Origin: Novosphingobium jiangmenense
GTDB lineage: Bacteria > Pseudomonadota > Alphaproteobacteria > Sphingomonadales > Sphingomonadaceae
Assembly: GCF_015694345.1 (NCBI RefSeq)
Contig: NZ_JADQDC010000005.1
Span: 134,501 to 198,500, forward strand
Reading direction: 5' to 3'
Length of the DNA: 64,000 nucleotides
Shown: positions 44,456 through 52,170 of the stretch, piece by piece
Layout: the number at the start of each line of letters is the position of its first letter
Position numbering within the stretch: the first letter of the stretch is position 1
Made by a program: the position numbers and the translations under genes
The notes under the pieces: generated by a model
Databases searched by the model: none
What the model was told of the DNA's origin: nothing
What the model saw: the letters and a program-made list of their open reading frames with translations, nothing else

Positions 44456-44941
44456 CCCCCGTTCGCACGCCGGGCCAGAAGCCGCAGCGATCAGTCCAGC
44501 TTCGAATCGGGTGCGTTCCCGATCCTACAGGAGACGGAACGAAAGTGGAACAATGCTGTTCCGCACGCGCTCGGCTCCGAATTCATCGATCGCGGCCTTC
44601 GTGCTCCTCGCGCAGGCAAAGCACTGCCATTGCGCGCAAAACACGCCCAAGCGCTCTAAACTAGGTTTAGAGGTCCCCCTGAAGCCCGACCACAACCCAT
44701 AGTGCCTCAACCGGATTCAGACACAAGAGGGTAAACGTCCGGACTAGGACTCGATTCGTCGCACGTGCGATTCGCTTCGTCGCCGCAAAGAGCATTGTGC
44801 AGTGCAGCGACGCGCGGGAAGACCTGCTGTTCAAGGGGGAAACGACGCTCGTCGAAATATTTTTCGCCCCGATCACCAAATTGTGGACAAGAATCCGTCA
44901 ACCGCCACCATATGTGGTGTCCACAGGAACGGAGTGCAGGT
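44456..44941. other. Divergent control region of nrdA and the GlsB-type gene
   Basis: No gene is supported in these 486 bases. Besides the palindrome at 44654-44672, CACCA-TATG-TGGTG occurs at 44906-44919 and the small palindrome TTGTGGACAA at 44881-44890. These could be NrdR-like or other operators; none matches a consensus well enough to name. Confidence 0.45.
44654..44672. promoter_or_regulatory. Perfect palindrome upstream of nrdA
   Basis: CTCTAAAC-TAG-GTTTAGAG has eight-base arms with no mismatch. It lies about 200 bases before the nrdA ATG, where a repressor or activator of nrdA could bind. Confidence 0.5.
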
Positions 44942-45190
44942 GTGCTGAATCTGATCTCGATCGTCTTCACCGGCCTGGTGGTCGGCGTGCTGGCGCGGTT
45001 CTTCTATCCCGGCGACGTCGACATCGGCTTTCTGAAGACCGTCCTGCTCGGCATCGGCGGAGCGCTCGTGGCGGGAGTGTTCGCCAGTTGGAAATCGGGC
45101 GGGACATTCGGCGAAGGCGTAAACCGTGCGGGCTGCCTCGCCTCGGTGATCGGGGCGATGCTGCTGATCTTCCTCGGGCGGAATCTTTAA
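44942..45190 (+). CDS. GlsB/YeaQ/YmgE-family (transglycosylase-associated) membrane protein
   Basis: An 82-residue protein with three short hydrophobic helices (LISIVFTGLVVGVLARFFYP; TVLLGIGGALVAGVF; SVIGAMLLIFLG). It is translated from a GTG behind GGAG. The family is induced by stress in several bacteria; its action is unknown. Confidence 0.85.
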   Translation: MLNLISIVFTGLVVGVLARFFYPGDVDIGFLKTVLLGIGGALVAGVFASWKSGGTFGEGVNRAGCLASVIGAMLLIFLGRNL

Positions 45191-45232
45191 GAAGGTTTCA
45201 CGCAGACGCGGGGAGAAGGGTTAAAGAGTTTT

Positions 45233-45371
45233 CTCACGCGAAGACGCAAAGACGCGAAGATGTTGTGAGCGCCGCAGGCCTGGCTTCTTGCAACAAACCT
45301 CGGACCGGGAATGAAGCAGCTTCGCCGGAAGCTCGCCCCCCCCTTTGCGTCTTCGCGTCTTTGCGTGATTC
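45233..45371. repeat. Inverted repeat of GACGCAAAGACGCG units
   Basis: CTCACGCGAAGACGCAAAGACGCGAAGATG-type sequence (45233-45262) recurs as its complement CTTTGCGTCTTCGCGTCTTTGCGTGA (45343-45368), enclosing about 80 bases. This is a known style of scattered intergenic repeat. No gene lies inside. Confidence 0.75.
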
Positions 45372-45408
45372 AAGTCTGAAAACACGGCGCCACTGCGTGA
45401 ACAATCCT

Positions 45409-46283
45409 TCAAGCGCGCGGCGCGATTCTCCGATAGCTGAGCGCTTCGGCCACGTGAATGCGGCCCACGGTGTCCGCGCCCGCCAGATCGGCAATCGTCC
45501 GTGCCACGCGCAACATGCGGGTATAGCCGCGCGCGGACAGGCGCATGGCTTCGGCGGCCTGGGCGAGCAGCTTTCGTCCCGGCTCGTCAGGCGTGGCGTG
45601 CGTATCGAGCAGGTCTCCGTTCAATTCGGCATTGCTGCGCATGCCGCTGCCCTCAAGCCGGGCGACCTGCACCGCCCTTGCCCGCACGACCCGCGCCGCA
45701 ACCTGGTCCGAGCCTTCGGCTGGCGGCGGCAGGGCAAGATCGGCGGCGGATACCGGATCGACCTCGACATGCAGATCGATGCGATCGAGCAACGGGCCTG
45801 ACACCTTCGACTGATAGTCCCCGGCGCAGCGCGGCGCGCGGCTGCAGCCCAGCGCGGGATCGCCGAGATGGCCGCAGCGGCAAGGGTTCATCGCCGCGAC
45901 AAGCTGCACGCGGGCCGGGAAGGTGACGTGGGCATTGGCCCGGGCGACGGTGACCTCGCCCGTCTCCAGCGGCTGACGCAAGGAATCGAGCACGGCGCGC
46001 TGGAATTCGGGCAGTTCATCGAGGAACAGCACGCCGAGGTGGGCAAGGCTGACCTCTCCCGGCCGCACTTTCAGCCCGCCCCCGGTCAACGCCGCCATCG
46101 AAGCGGAATGATGTGGCGCGCGAAAGGGCCGGGCGCGGCTGATGCGGCCATCCTCAAGCGTGCCTGCGACCGATGCCACCATCGACACTTCCAGCGCCTC
46201 GGACGGGGTCAGTTCCGGCAGGATGCCCGGCAGGCACGAGGCCATCAGCGACTTGCCCGCGCCCGGCGGCCCGATCATCAGCA
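45409..46283 (-). pseudogene. comM: ComM helicase, C-terminal fragment
   Basis: About 291 residues of a YifB/ComM-type AAA+ (Mg-chelatase-like) protein. It begins at the Walker A (LMIGPPGAGKS) and continues with RARPFRAPHHSAS, Walker B LFLDELPEF, NPCRCGHLGD and the C-terminal ARGYTRMLRVARTIADL. ComM is a hexameric branch-migration helicase that extends recombination during natural transformation. The N-terminal part lies at 51367-52009, beyond the integrated element, so the gene is inactive while the element is in place. In this position the frame reads a few element codons at its 5' end. Confidence 0.93.
46275..46283 (+). repeat. Left attachment-site core (attL)
   Basis: TCATCAGCA, identical to 51367-51375. 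It lies exactly where the comM reading frame leaves its family sequence. Confidence 0.85.
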
Positions 46284-46339
46284 TGTGTAGACCATAGGGA
46301 CCCCTTGAAGGAGCCCTAGCGATGCGCCACAGTTTCCCG

Positions 46340-47887
46340 ATGGCCAAGGTCTACAGCTACAGCCGCTTTTCGACGCCCGAGCAATCCAAGGGCGACAGCT
46401 ACCGCCGACAGACGGAGGCCGCGCGCGCCTTCGCTGATAGGCACGGTTTGGAACTGGACGAGGCCCTAACGTTCCATGACGAGGGCGTTTCGGCTTTCAA
46501 GGGCGGGAACCTTGCGCCGGGGGCCGCTCTTGCTCAATTCCGGGAGCGGGTCCGGGAGGGTCTCATCGAACCGGGTTCGATCCTCTTGATCGAAAGCCTA
46601 GACCGCCTCTCCCGCATGGAACCGCTAGACGCCATGGCGGAGCTTACCGACCTCCTAAGGTCCGGGGTGAACGTCGCAACGCTGACAGACGGGCGGGTCT
46701 ACTCCCGCGAAACGCTCCGGCAGGACAACGGACTAGGCCTCATGGTCGCGCTCATGGTCGCCGTGCGGGCGCATGAAGAGAGCGCCATCAAAGGCCGTCG
46801 GGTCGCCGCTGCGTGGAACGAGAAGCGCCGCAAGGTTCGCGCCGGGGAAGCGGAAAGGCTGACCCGCAAGGCTCCCGCGTGGCTGGTTGCGGACGGCTCC
46901 GGGTGGCAGGTAGACGAGGACAGAGCCGCGATTGTCCGGCGGGTCTACTCCCTCACTCTCTCCGGTGAAGGGGAGCACAAGATTGCCGAGCGGTTCAACC
47001 GGGAGGGAGTGCCGCCCCTTGGTCGCGGTCGCATCTGGCACCGTTCGTCGGTCGCCAAGTTGCTACGCAATCGGGCCGTGATCGGGGAACTCACGCCGGG
47101 GCATATCGAGCACCGGGAGGGCCGCAAGGTCCGTGTGGAGGAGGAGCCCATTGCCGGGGCCTTCCCGGCGATTATCGAGCAGGAAACATGGCTTGCCGTG
47201 CGGGCCTTGAAGGACGGCGAGACGGGAGCCGCTAGGGGCCTTGCCGGTTCCCGCCCGATTGCCAACATCCTTGCCGGTCTGGCGCGCTGTCCGCTTTGCG
47301 GTGGGGCCATGACGAGGGTTTACAAGGGGAGCGTTGCCAAGGCTGGCGTTGCGCGGCTGGTCTGCACCCGCGCCAAGGCCGGGGCGGGTTGCTCTTACCA
47401 ATCGGTCCGCTTGCCGGACGTAGAGGGCGCTATCCTCTCTCACCCGGAATTGGCCTTGAAGGACATTCCAGCCGGGAAAGCCGGACAGGACCTAGACCGG
47501 GAAGCCCTCTCCCTCGAAAGCAACATAGCGGGGACCGTGGCGCACATGACGGACCTTGCCGAGGCCTTGGAGGCTCACCCGTCGAAAGCCGGCGCCGCGC
47601 GGCTGGCGAAGCTAGAGGCCGAGTTAGGAACTCTCCAAGCGGCGCTAGAGGCGGTTGAGGAGCGGCGGACCATGACGGACCAAGGGTTGATCCGTGCGCG
47701 GGCCGAGCGGCTATTCGACGCCCTCGAAGCGGCCAGCGGGGAGGCTTCGCCAGACAAGGGGCTGGTCAATGCTGCCATGCGTGTTTTGTTCTCCGGGGTG
47801 ACGGTCGATTACCGGACAGGCGAACTCCGGTTCCACTGGAAGCAGGGAGGCGAAACCGCCTTGGCTTATGGTCGAGCCTTTCCATAA
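46340..47887 (+). CDS. Large serine recombinase (site-specific integrase)
   Basis: A 515-residue integrase. The N-terminal resolvase domain holds catalytic Ser11 (YSRFSTPEQS) and the conserved ESLDRLSR. The recombinase domain follows (about 160-290), then a zinc ribbon (CPLCGGAM, later CTRAKAGAGC), a coiled-coil stretch (about 395-450) and a C-terminal DNA-binding end. It reads inward from attL, the usual layout. An ATG six codons upstream is possible, but MAKVYSYSRFS is the normal family start. It would catalyse attP x attB integration; excision would need a directionality factor, perhaps one of the small element proteins. Confidence 0.93.
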   Translation: MAKVYSYSRFSTPEQSKGDSYRRQTEAARAFADRHGLELDEALTFHDEGVSAFKGGNLAPGAALAQFRERVREGLIEPGSILLIESLDRLSRMEPLDAMAELTDLLRSGVNVATLTDGRVYSRETLRQDNGLGLMVALMVAVRAHEESAIKGRRVAAAWNEKRRKVRAGEAERLTRKAPAWLVADGSGWQVDEDRAAIVRRVYSLTLSGEGEHKIAERFNREGVPPLGRGRIWHRSSVAKLLRNRAVIGELTPGHIEHREGRKVRVEEEPIAGAFPAIIEQETWLAVRALKDGETGAARGLAGSRPIANILAGLARCPLCGGAMTRVYKGSVAKAGVARLVCTRAKAGAGCSYQSVRLPDVEGAILSHPELALKDIPAGKAGQDLDREALSLESNIAGTVAHMTDLAEALEAHPSKAGAARLAKLEAELGTLQAALEAVEERRTMTDQGLIRARAERLFDALEAASGEASPDKGLVNAAMRVLFSGVTVDYRTGELRFHWKQGGETALAYGRAFP

Positions 47888-48050
47888 AGATCATTTATGG
47901 ATGGCCTGCTGGCCATATCGAAAGAAAAATAGGTTCCCCTCTTCGGGAAGACGAGCCCTGAAGTGCCGTAGCGATCCATTATGATCCGCTACGGTTGGGA
48001 CATGACGATAGACCAAGAGGGATAGTCATAACGACAGCCTTAACGCTGTC
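47882..48050. other. Cluster of short palindromes after the integrase
   Basis: CCATAAA-GATCA-TTTATGG (47882-47900) overlaps the integrase stop and is followed directly by ATGGCC-TGCT-GGCCAT (47901-47916). An imperfect CCGTAGCG...CGCTACGG lies at 47966-47994 and GACAGC-CTTAAC-GCTGTC at 48033-48050. They may be a terminator plus binding sites for an element regulator. No gene is seen from 47888 to 48148. Confidence 0.5.
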
Positions 48051-48148
48051 TTGGCCCTGTCTGTCTTCGCTCCTCTGGCTGGTCTCCTCTCCCGGTGGTC
48101 TTTGCCAAGGCCGACCGCGACACCCCACAGGAAACGATAGGAAACCCC

Positions 48149-48322
48149 ATGACCATTAGCGTCAGCCTTCGCGCGGCCATCAACGCGAAGTGCAAATCTT
48201 GCCTCTACGATCCAGACTGCCGAGGCTGCGGCCATTGGCGCGAGCAAGTGGAGGACTGTGCGTCCGCTAACTGCCCTCTTCACGCTGTCCGACCCCGGTC
48301 GAAGGCTGCCAAGGCCGCCTAG
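48149..48322 (+). CDS. Small Cys-rich phage-type protein
   Basis: A 57-residue protein with a compact pattern of Cys and aromatic residues: INAKCKSCLYDPDC, GHWREQVEDC and NCPLHAVRP. I recall this arrangement from small proteins in prophages and other mobile elements, where six to eight Cys suggest zinc binding. The start at MTISVSLRAA is chosen. Function unknown. Confidence 0.75.
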   Translation: MTISVSLRAAINAKCKSCLYDPDCRGCGHWREQVEDCASANCPLHAVRPRSKAAKAA

Positions 48323-48530
48323 GAGTGCCAGAAGGCCACTTTTGCGACCGTAGAGCGCAAATTGGGGCGGCCACGCCCCCTGACTACCCAATTCCCATGT
48401 TCCCCCGCTCCTTGCCCTCAAAAGTGGGTGAGGGGCCGTCCTGTGAGGGACCGCCGCTCCGGTTGTGGCTGCCGGGGCGGCGGAAAGACATGGGCTCAAG
48501 CCACAAGCCATCTTGAACACGGAAACTCAC

Positions 48531-49121
48531 ATGGACGACATCAACGACTTAGACAGCATCCCCGGTATGCCCTCTGCCGAGAGCATCCGCACCGAATTGC
48601 TCCGAACCGCCGGGCCCGAGTATTGGCGCCCGAACGGGGAGCAGGACGGCAAGCCGACCGACTTCACTGGTCTACCGGAAGAGACCCGTAACAAGGTTCT
48701 TGGGGCCCGCGTCCTGCAAGGGCCGGGGCCATCGGCCACGCCCTACCAGCAAGCGATTTTCGATCAGCACCAGAAAGCGATTGCGCTCGAGAAAGAGGAG
48801 GCGCGGCTCCTCGAGCGTATGACCGAGATCAAGGGCTATGACCGCGACACCGGCGAGGGCATATCCAGCACGAGCGAGGATCAGATGGTCGCCCTCTCTC
48901 ACTTGCTGACCCAGGTGCAGCGGGAGCGCGCTTTGCTCATGGGCGAAGGCGGGCAAATCCGCCTCCGGCGGAAGCTAGAGGAGTCCGTGCGGAAGGTTCA
49001 GGAGCGACACCGCGAAGCCTACATCATGGCCGAGGCTAAGCGCCGCGCCGCGGCTGCTGAGACCGAGGAGCGGATTGCCGCCATGGCTGCGGGCATCCGT
49101 AGGACCAAGACCAACAAGTGA
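48531..49121 (+). CDS. Element protein with charged coiled-coil C-terminus
   Basis: A 196-residue protein. The N-terminal 60 residues are polar (MDDINDLDSIPGMPSAESI). From about 85 to the end it is a long Glu/Arg/Gln/Ala helix (IALEKEEARLLERMTEIK; LEESVRKVQERHREAYIMA) that probably forms a coiled coil. No family recognised. It is followed by an overlapping GTG-started gene. Confidence 0.65.
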   Translation: MDDINDLDSIPGMPSAESIRTELLRTAGPEYWRPNGEQDGKPTDFTGLPEETRNKVLGARVLQGPGPSATPYQQAIFDQHQKAIALEKEEARLLERMTEIKGYDRDTGEGISSTSEDQMVALSHLLTQVQRERALLMGEGGQIRLRRKLEESVRKVQERHREAYIMAEAKRRAAAAETEERIAAMAAGIRRTKTNK

Positions 49122-49441
49122 CCGACCGGCTTGCCCGCATCGCGAGCCGGGTTGCCCGTAAGAAGGCGAGGGGCGTAAGCCCTTCGCCGTGGGCTATCAC
49201 AAAGGACCGCGCGCCTGACTTCGATCCTTGGGCGGACATTCCCGAGGATCAGCGTAGCAAGGTGACCGAGAGGCTCCCCAACGGAACCTTGGCTGAAACC
49301 TACGTTGATACGCTGGACGAGTTCCAGTTCGTTCCTGACGATCCCGAGCCCGAGGAGCCCGAACCGGTCGAGCCGGCCGGCGATCCCGAGCGGGCCGCCA
49401 AGGCGACGCAATGGACCTTCCGGGGTCAGACCTACGATTGA
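49118..49441 (+). CDS. Element protein, acidic, function unknown
   Basis: A 107-residue protein from a GTG that overlaps the preceding stop (GTGA). The N-terminus is basic (TDRLARIASRVARKKARG), the C-terminal half very acidic (DDPEPEEPEPVEPAGDPE) and the tail QWTFRGQTYD. The strong charge split and coupling to the coiled-coil gene suggest a two-part complex. No family recognised. Confidence 0.6.
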   Translation: MTDRLARIASRVARKKARGVSPSPWAITKDRAPDFDPWADIPEDQRSKVTERLPNGTLAETYVDTLDEFQFVPDDPEPEEPEPVEPAGDPERAAKATQWTFRGQTYD

Positions 49442-49731
49442 TTTTGGCGCGAAATTCCGAACGCCCATATTCGCGCCTCACTCTTGGCCGCTCCCCCGTA
49501 GGGGGTGGCCGGTCCCTCTTTCCCCGCCGCGCGCCGGACAGCGCTACGGGAAGGGCGGGCGGGCGGCTCCCTAGACCGGTAACCCGTGCTCTTTGCCGGG
49601 GAGGGTGAGCCCCGCCCGCAAACTTTCCCGCCGTGCTGTCCTTTGCGCCTCCTAGGGGGACCGCACGGCGGGCCCTTGTCCCTGTCCAAGAAGGTATACC
49701 CATGGCGGACGTCCGGCCACTTGAGGGAAAG
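49442..49731. other. GC-rich gap inside the element
   Basis: A 290-base stretch rich in C and G runs (for example around 49490-49560 and 49600-49680). I see no convincing gene on either strand; apparent frames are low-complexity Pro/Arg/Gly products. Confidence 0.4.
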
Positions 49732-49765
49732 TGTCCGATTAGGGTTGACAGCGATTTATCGGACA
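49732..49765. promoter_or_regulatory. res-like site with embedded TTGACA promoter element
   Basis: TGTCCGAT (49732-49739) and ATCGGACA (49758-49765) form a perfect inverted repeat spanning 34 bp, the length of subsite II in Tn3/gamma-delta res; TGTCYGATA-like ends are typical resolvase half-sites. A further half-site-like ATCGGAC lies at 49792-49798, and the palindrome GGGTCTAGACCC at 49778-49789. TTGACA at 49745-49750 within the repeat is a good -35 hexamer, so the resolvase could shut off its own transcription. Confidence 0.55.
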
Positions 49766-49824
49766 GGCAATTAGAAAGGGTCTAGACCCAAATCGGACGG
49801 TCTAGCAGGATAGGAGATGCTACC

Positions 49825-49995
49825 ATGACCACCGAGACCGCTACCGCCCTTCGCATCCGCGACGCCATCCGCTCGACCGTTGGCGCGCCCCATATCGCTC
49901 CCCGGTTCAACGTGGAGGCAGACGGCTCCCCGGAGGCTGCCACAGCGCTCCGTATTCGCACCTCGCTAGACCGCTTGCTTGGCCTTGCGGACTGA
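49825..49995 (+). CDS. Small element protein with internal duplication
   Basis: A 56-residue protein behind an AGGAG ribosome site. Residues 5-20 (TATALRIRDAIRSTVG) and 38-53 (AATALRIRTSLDRLLG) are clear repeats of one amphipathic helix. It could be a small DNA-binding or directionality factor beside the resolvase. That is inference only. Confidence 0.6.
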   Translation: MTTETATALRIRDAIRSTVGAPHIAPRFNVEADGSPEAATALRIRTSLDRLLGLAD

Positions 49996-50042
49996 CAAGG
50001 GACGGGGCCGCAAGGCCCCTTCCCGTCAAAGGAGGACAGGAC

Positions 50043-50603
50043 ATGGCACTTGTCGGATATGCCCGCGTCTCTAGCGTCGGACAGTCGCTAGAGGTTCAAG
50101 AGACCGCGCTCCGGGATGCCGGATGCACCAAAATCTTCGCCGAGAAGAAAAGCGGGAAGGGCCGCGCCGGGCGCCCTGCCCTAGCCGACGCCCTCGATTG
50201 GATCAGGGAAGGTGACACGCTGGTCATTACCCGACTAGATCGGTTGGCGCGGTCCGCCGGGGACCTTCACAACATCATCGCCCAGGTGCATTCCAAAGGC
50301 GCTGACTTTCGGGTCCTACAGCAAGGCGGAATTGATACCGCAACGTCTACCGGCAAGCTCCTCTTGGGGCTCTTGGCAGTAATCGCCGAGTTCGAGACCG
50401 ACATACGCGCCGAGCGCCAACGCGACGGCATAGAGGCTGCAAAGGCCAAGGGCGTCTACAAGGGCCGTCCCGCGACGGTTGACGCCAAGGCCATACGCGC
50501 CGCCCTTGCGGCTGGCGAAGGGCCCGCATCGGTCGCCAAGCGGCTAGGGATTGCTCGCTCTACCGTCTACCGGCTTGCTGGTCCCCCGGACGGGGAGCGT
50601 TGA
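50043..50603 (+). CDS. Tn3-type resolvase/DNA invertase
   Basis: A 186-residue small serine recombinase. Catalytic Ser10 is in YARVSSVGQS; other signatures are ITRLDRLARSAGDLHNI and EFETDIRAERQRDGIEAAK. A C-terminal helix-turn-helix (SVAKRLGIARSTVYRL) follows. A res-like site lies 280 bases upstream. It may resolve element dimers or cointegrates, or invert a segment. Confidence 0.93.
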   Translation: MALVGYARVSSVGQSLEVQETALRDAGCTKIFAEKKSGKGRAGRPALADALDWIREGDTLVITRLDRLARSAGDLHNIIAQVHSKGADFRVLQQGGIDTATSTGKLLLGLLAVIAEFETDIRAERQRDGIEAAKAKGVYKGRPATVDAKAIRAALAAGEGPASVAKRLGIARSTVYRLAGPPDGER

Positions 50604-51263
50604 TGCGGGCATTGCTTGGTTCGGGCGCGTTTGCGCGTTGGCCTGCTTTTTTTCGATCCGCACTTTCTTGATGTGCAACACGTCGTCCCACTTCAAGAGC
50701 ACTACTTCGTCTGACGAGGTAAGGAGTGCCGCCCGTTCGCTGTCTGCCTCCACGATCTCACCGCGAAATCGCCCCTTGACGGTTAGCAACTCGGAGCACT
50801 CCGCCTCGCAGACCTCTCGCCGCTCGATACTAGCAACCACCCCGGCATAAAAGCCCGGCAGGACGTAGAGAGAATAGAGGACGAGCGTTGCACCGTAGAA
50901 CAGCCAAATCGTGCGCCCTGCGCGAGTGCCTGACCCTACAACGATTTGACCTTTTACCCCCGCCAACCAACTTTGAGGAAGGACGGTAGCAAGCGGTCGT
51001 AGGAACCGAGAAATCGAGTAAACGATTGCGTAGGTGCAGCCCACAATGGCCAAACCCAAGGGCCCGACGGCCAGCACACTATACAGGTCAGGCGTGATAG
51101 CGCCCCTTAAATTAAAGGCCCTGAGATGCCCCCTGTAAAACGAGAGGCCCGCGAGATAGTCCACACCAACTAACGCGGGAACAACGGCAGCAAAAAGGCC
51201 AGCATGTGCTGAGACCGTCCCCAACAGCAGTTTAGCGCGGCTCTCCATCACGTCTTCGTTCAT
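50544..51263 (-). CDS. Element membrane protein of unknown function
   Basis: A 239-residue protein with four hydrophobic segments (TVSAHAGLFAAVVPALVGV; YSVLAVGPLGLAIVGCTYAI; TIWLFYGATLVLYSLYVLPG and a weaker one). A soluble C-terminal domain (about 155-215) contains VKGRFRGEIVEADSERAALL and DDVLHIKKVRIEK. The last 20 codons overlap the resolvase gene on the opposite strand. As the only gene facing the other way, it may be cargo rather than mobility function. No family recognised. Confidence 0.65.
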   Translation of the reverse strand: MNEDVMESRAKLLLGTVSAHAGLFAAVVPALVGVDYLAGLSFYRGHLRAFNLRGAITPDLYSVLAVGPLGLAIVGCTYAIVYSISRFLRPLATVLPQSWLAGVKGQIVVGSGTRAGRTIWLFYGATLVLYSLYVLPGFYAGVVASIERREVCEAECSELLTVKGRFRGEIVEADSERAALLTSSDEVVLLKWDDVLHIKKVRIEKKQANAQTRPNQAMPASTLPVRGTSKPVDGRASNP

Positions 51264-51366
51264 CTGCCCCCCAAGCGTCATGGACCGCGAGGATAGCGCG
51301 CCCAAAGCGCCGCAAGCAACTCCCCTTCAATATCAGCAAGTTCCGCTAGGGGTCCTTGCGTTCCTC

Positions 51367-51375
51367 TCATCAGCA
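51367..51375 (+). repeat. Right attachment-site core (attR)
   Basis: TCATCAGCA, identical to 46275-46283, at the point where the N-terminal comM frame leaves its family sequence. Confidence 0.85.
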
Positions 51376-52009
51376 GGTTGTGTCCACCAGCCGCGGCAAT
51401 CTCCAGCGCGCGCTTGGCGGTTTCCTGGCCTTTGACCTGCTTGAGGTCAGGCATGCGGCGCGGCGGCTCTGCCACGCCCTGCGACGGTTGAGGCAGGCGG
51501 TGCTGCCCCTTGAGGTGATTGAGCAGGCCGATCAGGTCCGGCGCGGCGATCACGTCGATCCCGCTGGCCCAGCGCGCCTCCGGCCCCTGCGCGGCGGGGC
51601 AGATCAGGCCCTTGTCCTCGCCACTGGCATGGAGCGCGGCAAGCAGCACGCCCGGAGAGGGCAGCACGCGCCCGTCGAGCGCGAGTTCGCCCACCGCCAC
51701 ATAATCGGCGATCTGTTCGAGATCGACCACGCCCATCGCCGCCAACAGCGCGAGCGCGATCGGCAGATCGTAGTGCGAGCCTTCCTTGGGCAGATCGGCA
51801 GGCGAGAGGTTCACCGTGATCCGCTTGGGCGGAAGCGCCAGGCCGAGCGCGGACAGCGCCGACGAAACCCGCTCCCGGCTTTCGCCCACGGCCTTGTCCG
51901 GCAGGCCGACCAGCCGGAACGCGGGCATGCCCGGCGCCACCTGGCACTGCACCTCGACGCCACGCGCCTCCAGTCCGAGATAGGCCACTGTCGAGACCAG
52001 CGCGACCAT
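51367..52009 (-). pseudogene. comM: ComM helicase, N-terminal fragment
   Basis: About 214 residues of ComM: the S5-like N-terminal domain (VALVSTVAYLGLEARGVEVQ; RVSSALSALGLALPPKRITV; DLPIALALLAAMG) up to AAAGGHNLLM, where the element begins. The frame runs on into the element for about 30 foreign codons and stops at 51278. Without Walker A and beyond, it cannot hydrolyse ATP. Confidence 0.92.
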
Positions 52010-52170
52010 CGATCCTGCACTCCATCCGCAATGCTACGTAGCCTAGCAGGGCGAACGACAGTGCGGCGGCGGGATGCGGCCATTTCCGAGGCATTCCCCC
52101 AACATGGTGAAGCGATCTTAACCGCGTCCCTTGGCAATTCGGCAAGTCGTGCGCGCGGAGAAGGTGCACC

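Larger units (their letters stand above)
46284..51366. mobile_element. Integrated serine-recombinase element in comM (about 5.1 kb)
   Basis: The element lies between 9-bp repeats and carries, left to right: a large serine integrase, a 57-residue Cys-rich gene, two overlapping genes of 196 and 107 residues, a GC-rich gap with a res-like site, a 56-residue gene, a Tn3-type resolvase and an opposing membrane protein gene. It has no capsid, relaxase or replication gene that I can recognise. Joining bases 45409-46283 to 51376-52009 restores comM in frame as GHNLLM-IGPPGAGKS. Phage-satellite-like or autonomous integrative element are both possible. Confidence 0.88.

Noticed and set aside
42377..44659. 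A 760-codon plus-strand frame over nrdA
   Set aside because: Same artefact. nrdA has all catalytic motifs on the minus strand.
44525..44710. Small minus-strand frame in the nrdA promoter region
   Set aside because: No ribosome site, no family features, and it covers the palindrome in the control region.
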